From Bacillus sp. B1-b2 (GTDB lineage: Bacteria; Bacillota; Bacilli; Bacillales; Cytobacillaceae): 46,464 bases of DNA. The notes beneath the pieces are model-generated. The model was not told the DNA's origin. It ran no database searches and saw only the letters and a program-made list of their open reading frames with translations. The position numbers and the translations under genes are program-made. The stretch is taken from NCBI RefSeq assembly GCF_009183415.1, contig NZ_WEHU01000032.1, forward strand, positions 1 through 46,464, written 5' to 3'. Shown one piece after another: positions 40,976 to 46,464 of this stretch (position 1 is the first letter of the stretch; each line of letters begins with the position of its first letter).

Positions 40976-42508
40976 TTATGCAGTATGTCTTCCTCTTAAT
41001 GTCCAAATCTGATAAATCATCATGAGTGATTTAATGATTGTTAAGTAGGTTAGAGTAATCCAACCTGCCATTAAATATGGATTAATAGCTTCTCTTATAG
41101 ATTGACTTGTTAAGACATCGCGATAATGAAAACATAAATAGCCTATTAATAAAATAAATATGATTGCGATTAGTATGCCTTGAGACAATTTACTTCGTGT
41201 TTTTCCTGCTTCTGCCGCATATTGATTAGCCCATCCATCTTTTTTATTGGAAGAAAGCTTACCTAGCCACACTTGACTAAATGTCATTAAATTGACCCAT
41301 AAATAGATTTCTGGACTAATTAAAAGAGCTGCAAGGATTACATCTGTCGTTCGATGCATGGGTGTTTTTATTGCCAGGATAATATTTAAAAATGATGCCA
41401 GTGCGATTGGAATAACCCAGACCCAAGACCAATAGTATTGATCTGTCGCAACGGCTACAGATAAGAGCAGAACAAACAGGACACGTACTACTAAATCAGA
41501 TAATAATTTGAATTGGTTACGCCATATTTTCCCCTTATGTCTTGTTTGAATAGTTAAGTCTCTATTCGTTAATAATTCTACTGTTCCTGAATTCCATTTA
41601 TTTCTTTGTTCGCGGAAAGTATGATAGGAGCGCATAGCATCCACAAAACATCTACCTTTAGGACTAATTAATGTTTTCCATCCAGATTTCTGCAATTGCC
41701 ATGTAAGAAGCATGTCCTCTACATCACTATCATTTTGCCATGGGCCATCTAATTTATTATGATTTACCACTTCCTCTAATGCTTCTGGGCGGAATAAAGT
41801 TGCTTGCCCACCTAATACATACGTACTTCCACCATGATATTGTAAATCCAGTAGCCAACTAGCCATGTCTTGTTTCTGTTGGTGTGTCCACCATCTACTA
41901 ATAGGGCCACCGTACTCTCCACTAGCAAGTTTTTCTTCATAATAGACATCATTTTTACTAAGTTGACTTTTCTTTTTTGGCATACGCATGGTATACTTTG
42001 CCATTACTCCACCAATATTTCTTCCACTCATTAGCCCTTCCCAAAGGTACTTTAAACAATTCGGGGCTAATCTACTATCCGCGTCCATCCCTAAAACAGC
42101 TTTAATGCTTTGTTTATATAACATTTGTGATTCTGTTAATTGCTTCTCATATATATCGAGTAAATCACCATATAAAAGCTTCCACCCAGTATTTAAAGCA
42201 CCTACCTTACGAAGCTTATTTCCTTCTGTAATAATCACCTTTAAATTTAATCCATACTCTTCTCCTGCTTGTATCGCTTTCTCTTCTGTTCGATCGGTAC
42301 AATTATCAGCAATTACATAAACATCTAATTCTACTCCTTTTGGTAAGAGCTGATCATTTAGACCTGCTAAACAATCCTTAATTGATTTCTCTTCATTATG
42401 AGCAGGAATTAAGGCAACAATTCTAGGCTTCATATACGATTTTTTTACACCAGGCACACTAAAAAACGATATACTTCCTTTTTCCTCTTCTACTACTAGT
42501 GACACCAT
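40976..42508 (-). CDS. Membrane-bound family 2 glycosyltransferase
   Basis: A processive-type GT2 (about 510 aa). It has VALIPAHNEEKSIKDCLAGL, VIADNCTDRTEEKA, the nucleotide-sugar DxD region GMDADSRLAPNCLKYL, and an acceptor motif DSDVEDMLLTW followed by a QxxRW-like QRNKW. C-terminal membrane helices follow (about residues 365-530 of the longest form). This architecture is like poly-N-acetylglucosamine or hyaluronan-type synthases, but no partner genes (deacetylase, small accessory subunit) are adjacent. The start is uncertain: ATG 42508 (or the next codon, GTG) is preferred over TTG 42574, which has no ribosome binding site. The promoter has two palindromes, so it is probably regulated. Confidence 0.87.
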   Translation of the reverse strand: MVSLVVEEEKGSISFFSVPGVKKSYMKPRIVALIPAHNEEKSIKDCLAGLNDQLLPKGVELDVYVIADNCTDRTEEKAIQAGEEYGLNLKVIITEGNKLRKVGALNTGWKLLYGDLLDIYEKQLTESQMLYKQSIKAVLGMDADSRLAPNCLKYLWEGLMSGRNIGGVMAKYTMRMPKKKSQLSKNDVYYEEKLASGEYGGPISRWWTHQQKQDMASWLLDLQYHGGSTYVLGGQATLFRPEALEEVVNHNKLDGPWQNDSDVEDMLLTWQLQKSGWKTLISPKGRCFVDAMRSYHTFREQRNKWNSGTVELLTNRDLTIQTRHKGKIWRNQFKLLSDLVVRVLFVLLLSVAVATDQYYWSWVWVIPIALASFLNIILAIKTPMHRTTDVILAALLISPEIYLWVNLMTFSQVWLGKLSSNKKDGWANQYAAEAGKTRSKLSQGILIAIIFILLIGYLCFHYRDVLTSQSIREAINPYLMAGWITLTYLTIIKSLMMIYQIWTLRGRHTA

Positions 42509-42552
42509 ATCCACCAACTTTCTTTTTATAAATCTTCGTTTGTAATATATAT

Positions 42553-42665
42553 GTTCTTTAAAAAGAACAACCAAGCAAATGAAAAAGCTTCAGAGATGTT
42601 CTCTATATTTCGTTAGTTTCGTTCTTATTTAAGAACATGTTATCATCTTTATCACAAGCAGTCAA
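42553..42665 (-). promoter_or_regulatory. Promoter with paired GTTCTT...AAGAAC palindromes
   Basis: TTGACT (42660-42665), 17 nt, TAACAT (42637-42642) form a sigma-A promoter. Two 16-bp inverted repeats, GTTCTTATTTAAGAAC (42621-42636, touching the -10) and GTTCTTTAAAAAGAAC (42553-42568), have centres 68 bp apart. This is a typical arrangement for a repressor that binds two operators. Confidence 0.65.
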
Positions 42666-42755
42666 CTTCATTTTCCTCTCAAACCACAAATATAGCAGAA
42701 CAAACCTATCTATACATAATACCTAGATATTCAATATATAGAACAATTAATATAA

Positions 42756-42790
42756 AAAGCCTTGCATGATATTTTATCAAGCAAGGCTTT
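42756..42790 (-). terminator. Terminator after Pro/Gly-rich gene
   Basis: AAAGCCTTGC/GCAAGGCTTT stem with 15-nt loop, followed by TTATATT on the minus strand. Confidence 0.8.
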
Positions 42791-42797
42791 TACCCTA

Positions 42798-43292
42798 TCA
42801 ATTACATTGGAATGAACGAATTCGATTTGTGTCTGTTCCATAGTAAGACCAACGATTACCTCTCCAACGATATCCAGCAACTGAATTTCTTCCTATAAAA
42901 GTTGGGTAGAACCAGAACCCACGTCCATTGTTTAACCAAACATAGGTATAACGATATAAGCATGGTCTCATAGAACCAGATTCAACAGAAAGTAAATTTG
43001 CACTTGATTGATTAAGTTGTGGAGTAAAAGCTGGTGGCGGTGATGTCGGTGGTCCTTGTTCTCCACCCATCCCTCCAGGTCCGTCAAATGGTGGTGGAGA
43101 TGGAGGTCCCCCTTGTGGTCCGTTAAAGTTTGGTGGAAAGCCCCCTCCAAGTGGTGGAAAACTAGGTGTCGATCCCCCTCCAAATGGCGGAAAGTTAGGT
43201 GTAGAGCCTCCTCCAATAGGAGTAAGAATTATTCTATTTTGTTGTGGATCTGTATTCAAAGCATTATAAGTATAATAAGGTGGATAATACAT
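42798..43292 (-). CDS. Pro/Gly-rich repeat protein with conserved C-terminal domain
   Basis: A 164-aa protein. Residues about 24-90 are low-complexity repeats (PIGGGSTPNFPPFGGGSTPS, FPPLGGGFPP...). The C-terminal part (SMRPCLYRYTYVWLNNGRGF then WFYPTFIGRNSVAGYRWRG) has an aromatic, cysteine-flanked module that recurs in Bacillus proteins of unknown or spore/surface role. No signal peptide. The start is ATG 43292 with AAAGGGG. It is probably co-transcribed with the upstream repetitive gene (66-bp gap, no terminator). Confidence 0.75.
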   Translation of the reverse strand: MYYPPYYTYNALNTDPQQNRIILTPIGGGSTPNFPPFGGGSTPSFPPLGGGFPPNFNGPQGGPPSPPPFDGPGGMGGEQGPPTSPPPAFTPQLNQSSANLLSVESGSMRPCLYRYTYVWLNNGRGFWFYPTFIGRNSVAGYRWRGNRWSYYGTDTNRIRSFQCN

Positions 43293-43358
43293 AACAAATA
43301 TTCCCCTTTCGTATTTATGCTTTAATTTATGCAATTTGCCTATATTGGTGCAAAGACT

Positions 43359-43934
43359 TTACTCATTTATTCCTTTTTTTATTTCTTCCTTTTCTTCCTT
43401 TATTTGTCCTATTAAAGAAATAACAGAACCAGTTGCCTGTATCCAAGAACCAATCACTCCAACAGAATGAAGAGTAGGTTGCGATCCATTTTTTAATTGA
43501 TCCACTCCTCCAACTGCCTGCATGGAGTTTCCAATTCCTTGAAGAAATCCTCCAATAACATTCTCTATTCTACCTGAAGCAGTAGAATCAAAAGATTCAT
43601 CTGCTAATCCTACAAAACTTCCAAGTGCTTGGAGCCAATTTCCATCAATAATAATTTTTTGACTGTTTATACTTTTATTATTTATTAGTAATCCTGTTAT
43701 GACACTTGAATTTCCTACTGCCTGTATCTCATCACCAAACATTTCTAAAGAGAAGGTCCCCTGCCCATCAGCAGATAAAGCACTACCTGTAGCTTGCAAT
43801 ACATTGCCTGTCAGTCTTAAATCCATGCTTAAATGTTCATTTATTCTTGGTATAGGTGTACTTCCAATCGCTGCTTCTATTGTTCCAATTGCTGATAAAA
43901 CAGATCCTAGTATTTCTTTGGTATGATTATTCAT
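43359..43934 (-). CDS. Repetitive DUF6944-like protein
   Basis: A 191-aa protein built from about six or seven imperfect repeats of the type G-x-x-L-Q-A-x-G (VLSAIGTIEAAIGS, VLQATGSALSADG, IQAVGNSSVITG, WLQALGSFVGLAD, FLQGIGNSMQAVGG, WIQATGSVISLIG). Similar proteins in Bacillus (DUF6944-type) are uncharacterised, often several per genome and near spore or surface genes. It is likely a soluble helical solenoid with no transmembrane signature. Start ATG 43934 with a weak GGTTGGTG site. Confidence 0.7.
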   Translation of the reverse strand: MNNHTKEILGSVLSAIGTIEAAIGSTPIPRINEHLSMDLRLTGNVLQATGSALSADGQGTFSLEMFGDEIQAVGNSSVITGLLINNKSINSQKIIIDGNWLQALGSFVGLADESFDSTASGRIENVIGGFLQGIGNSMQAVGGVDQLKNGSQPTLHSVGVIGSWIQATGSVISLIGQIKEEKEEIKKGINE

Positions 43935-45173
43935 ATTCACCAACCCTATTTTAGCTTAGTTGTATTCTATGCAAAATGGATTGCTTAGGATATTCGACTT
44001 TATTCATTCTTTCATTATTAATTTCTATATAAATAACTACCTAGATTTTCTAAAACTATTCCACTTTTGTAGTCATAATGATGTCAATTCTAGCAGCAAT
44101 AAATATGAAGACAGAAATAGCGACAAGTTTCCCGGGAAATTAACCATTTTCTCCTAAAAAATCTTACAGTTTAGTTCTCTATTATTATTCATAATATTTA
44201 TCCATAAATAACTACTTTTTATGACAATATATAATATAATGTAATTCTACTTTATACTAGCAAATCCTATTAGCCCTATCATACTTTCTTCTCTTCTTTT
44301 TCACTTCTTCTCCTATGCATCCATATATACCATAATCGTTAAAGTTATGCGATATCATCTTGTATTTAATCTCATATATATTCTACTATTACCTTCCATT
44401 CCTTCACATAGTATCATTTATACCCGAATTTTCAATTCCCATACTTATATTGTAGTTGAGCAAGTCTTGCAGATATCAATAAAACTATTTTCTCCTTTTT
44501 AAATCCTATAAAATGCAGATACATCTAAATAAAGAGGTATAATTATCCATATTTACCTAAAAACGCAAATTCATCACTTTTAATATTTCATCTTATATCG
44601 CTAACGCGAGCAAAATATGTCCAATATTATTATTGATCTTTCTATATAATTAGCTATCTTTATTTTGTAGCCAATACTATAAAATAAGATAATCCATTCA
44701 CTGTAAAGACTCTATAAGCAATTACTGGTCTTAATAATGGTATAGAGCTTGATTGGCTGTTTGTGTCTAGCAAACATATAGTTTAGAAGTATATCAGTTG
44801 AACGATACAATAGATCGTTTTAGATAGATTAAGTTACTGAATGACATCTCTACATACCACAGCAAAAACCTATTGATCCAAACTAATAGTAGTAAGACTT
44901 GAATATATAAATTAAAAATAGAACAATTATTTTTATGATTTTTTTAAACCCATGAAGTACTATAAGTACCTCAAAATAATTTAACTAGTGCAAATAAATT
45001 AATTTAGTTTGCCTGAATGATGATTCATAACCTTCAAGAATGTTTATATATTTTTTTATTAGCTGTTTGCCATTAGCTCTGGAAAACAAGTTAGAAGATA
45101 ATAGTTAAATGCAAAGTTTAAGCTTTATTTAAGTTTTAGAAGTTATAATGCTTTTATGGATGGATTTTATTAA

Positions 45174-45218
45174 CCAGAGCATTTCCACACTCACTCAAAT
45201 AGATGCTCTGGCCTTTTT
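45174..45218 (+). terminator. Orphan terminator-like hairpin
   Basis: CCAGAGCAT and ATGCTCTGG pair around a 20-nt loop, then CCTTTTTAG. No plus-strand gene precedes it, so it may end a small RNA. Confidence 0.45.
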
Positions 45219-45808
45219 AGAACATCTATCAGACATATAAAATCACATCTATTTCCTCCATGTTTAATAGATTCACTTTAGAATCTGCCTCTATTAAAAT
45301 TAATTATTATTGATTTTAAGCAACCCTTTTCTAGATTAGAAGACTAATTATGATATCCTCATAAAACTTATTTTCATACAATAATCAAAATTAAGTAAAT
45401 TGCAACTTTTTATTCACACCATGAAATGAACCTCTCTTGTCGAATAAGCTGTTAATATTACCACTCTTTTCCTAGATGTAAAGGACAGTTGATCTATGGG
45501 CTTGAGAAGTTATTTGCTTCTGACTAAAATTATTTATTTTACAGAAAGCGACTAAACCTCATATTTTTTAAATGGATTGAGTCTCCTACTTTAATAGTGA
45601 ATGAGGAACCAATTTGTTTATTTTCACACTGTCTGAAACTAACTAGTTCTAGTTATAGGGTTTTACAAGTTTACTCCTCTTTAATGGAATCTTCAAAATT
45701 CATTTAACACTGCTATTAGAAAGTTATCTCTAACATCTAACTATTCATCTTGTAATATAGAAAATTTTTCTTAATTTTTTTTTTGTTCAGTATGCTAGAA
45801 TAATAGAT

Positions 45809-45857
45809 AGAATATTGAATGAAAGAATATGTTCTCTATTCTTTCATTCAATATTCT
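45809..45857 (+). promoter_or_regulatory. 21-bp perfect hairpin in ChW-gene leader
   Basis: Arms 45809-45829 and 45837-45857 are perfectly complementary with a 7-nt loop (TGTTCTC). The hairpin lies between an extended -10-like TATGCTAGAAT (45791-45801) and the GGAGG at 45873. It could be an operator, attenuator or mRNA-stabilising leader. Confidence 0.6.
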
Positions 45858-45893
45858 AAAATTCTATATACTGGAGGTTATGATAAAACAACC

Positions 45894-46464
45894 ATGAATA
45901 AAAGGAAGATATTCTATACTTTTCTATTGTTAATTTTAGGTCTTACATTTTATTCGCATTTGGACAAGGTTTACGCTAATGCAACACCATCTGTCTCTTA
46001 TTCTACTCATGTTCAAGACCATGGATGGTTAAATTACGTAAACGATGGCGTTCCATCTGGTACAACGGGGCAAAACAAACGCGTTGAAGCCTTAAGTGTT
46101 GCGCTAAAAAACGCTCCTTATTCTGGTGGTATTTCTTACAAAACCCATGTTGAAAATTATAGTTGGCTAGATTCTGTCTCAAATGGTGCTATTAGCGGGA
46201 AACCTGGGGAAAGTAAGCAGGTTGAAGCAATTCAAATTAGCTTAACGGGAGAAATGAACAACTATTACGATGTCTATTACCGTGTTCATTCAGAAAATTA
46301 TGGATGGCTAGATTGGGCTAAAAATGGACAATCTGCTGGGACTCAAGGACTTTCTATGCGGATAGAAGCAATTGAGATTCGCTTAGTTGGAAAGGGAAGT
46401 GCTGCTCCTGGTTCCACAAGTCGTCCCTTTGTTTCAGAATCAACCGAACTAGCTATCACCTATT
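45894..46464 (+). CDS. Secreted ChW-repeat protein (5' part)
   Basis: The open frame runs past the window end (190 codons visible). A signal peptide (MNKRKIFYTFLLLILGLTFY, likely cleaved after a YANA site near residue 30) is followed by three ChW (clostridial hydrophobic Trp) repeats: VSYSTHVQDHGWLNYVNDGV..., ISYKTHVENYSWLDSVSNGA..., VYYRVHSENYGWLDWAKNGQ.... Each ends with a VEAL/IEAI strand. ChW repeats are found in secreted adhesins and enzymes, where they probably bind cell-surface or environmental polymers. The catalytic or other domain must lie beyond 46464. GGAGG is 16 nt before ATG, unusually far. Confidence 0.88.
   Translation, partial: MNKRKIFYTFLLLILGLTFYSHLDKVYANATPSVSYSTHVQDHGWLNYVNDGVPSGTTGQNKRVEALSVALKNAPYSGGISYKTHVENYSWLDSVSNGAISGKPGESKQVEAIQISLTGEMNNYYDVYYRVHSENYGWLDWAKNGQSAGTQGLSMRIEAIEIRLVGKGSAAPGSTSRPFVSESTELAITY

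Larger units (their letters stand above)
43944..45893. other. Long AT-rich gene-poor region
   Basis: About 1.95 kb without a convincing gene on either strand. Seen inside: a terminator-like hairpin CCAGAGCAT/ATGCTCTGG at 45174-45211 followed by CCTTTTTAG on the plus strand; AACGAT-N7-ATCGTT near 44802; and the promoter/leader of the ChW gene at its right end. It may hold an untranslated RNA or decayed genes. Confidence 0.5.

Noticed and set aside
45148-45240. 30-codon frame overlapping the orphan hairpin
   Set aside because: No ribosome binding site, and the frame runs through a terminator-like stem-loop.

Overview
The window reads as a chromosomal segment of an AT-rich, motile, spore-forming Firmicute of the Bacillaceae (Bacillus-like). 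The main evidence is gene order: hag-csrA-fliW-yviE-flgL-flgK-flgN-flgM-yvyF-comFC-comFA, then degV, sda, degU-degS and yvyE. Most of this matches the Bacillus subtilis late-flagellar/competence/DegSU block. Sda and a SinI-like antirepressor also point to a sporulating Bacillus relative. Nearly all genes are on the minus strand.

Region by region. (1) 1-2.0 kb: a small accessory cassette of a 60-aa double-CxxC protein, a short RadC/JAB protein, two small acidic unknowns and a 24-aa peptide with its own terminator. (2) 2.2-4.5 kb: flagellin gene hag. Its last 37 codons are interrupted by two small ORF-less group I introns. The second intron begins with an alternative copy of the flagellin C-terminal tail. 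The leader carries a sigma-D promoter and a textbook CsrA hairpin. (3) 4.6-13.2 kb: csrA, fliW, yviE, hook-junction genes, flgM, yvyF and a comF operon headed by a NERD-domain gene, with no comFB. (4) 13.3-14.0 kb: a striking tandem array in which TGTTGCG boxes recur every 20-21 bp. (5) 14-18.5 kb: degV, sda, degU, degS, yvyE. (6) 18.6-26.6 kb: envelope sugar metabolism (gtaB, galE, pgcA), an LCP protein and a VanZ-like protein, a VOC protein, ssbB, and a c-di-GMP-I riboswitch directly upstream of a 46-aa SinI-like gene. (7) 26.7-33 kb: a cupin, an MFS transporter, an isochorismatase-type hydrolase, an aldehyde dehydrogenase and a gamma-glutamyltransferase. (8) 33-37.1 kb: a 747-aa tail-anchored protein, a 52-bp minisatellite, a frameshifted NERD gene, and a second c-di-GMP-I riboswitch in front of a 34-aa CxxC protein. 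(9) 37.1-43.9 kb: an AcuI-like reductase, an RpiR regulator, a 3-hydroxyacid dehydrogenase, a ZIP transporter, a glycosyltransferase with a paired-palindrome promoter, and two repetitive surface/spore-type proteins. (10) 43.9-46.5 kb: a long gene-poor AT-rich stretch, then the 5' part of a secreted ChW-repeat protein that runs off the end.

The genes suggest a motility-to-biofilm switching neighbourhood. CsrA/FliW/Hag and FlgM set flagellin output, and DegSU couples motility to secretion. Two c-di-GMP riboswitches connect the second messenger to a SinI-type antirepressor and to an unknown small protein. GtaB, PgcA, GalE, LCP and GT2 supply envelope polymers. The most novel items are the two hag introns (especially the exon-mimicking start of intron 2), the riboswitch-sinI pair, and the helically phased repeat array. 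Functions come from recognised family motifs; no database search was run.
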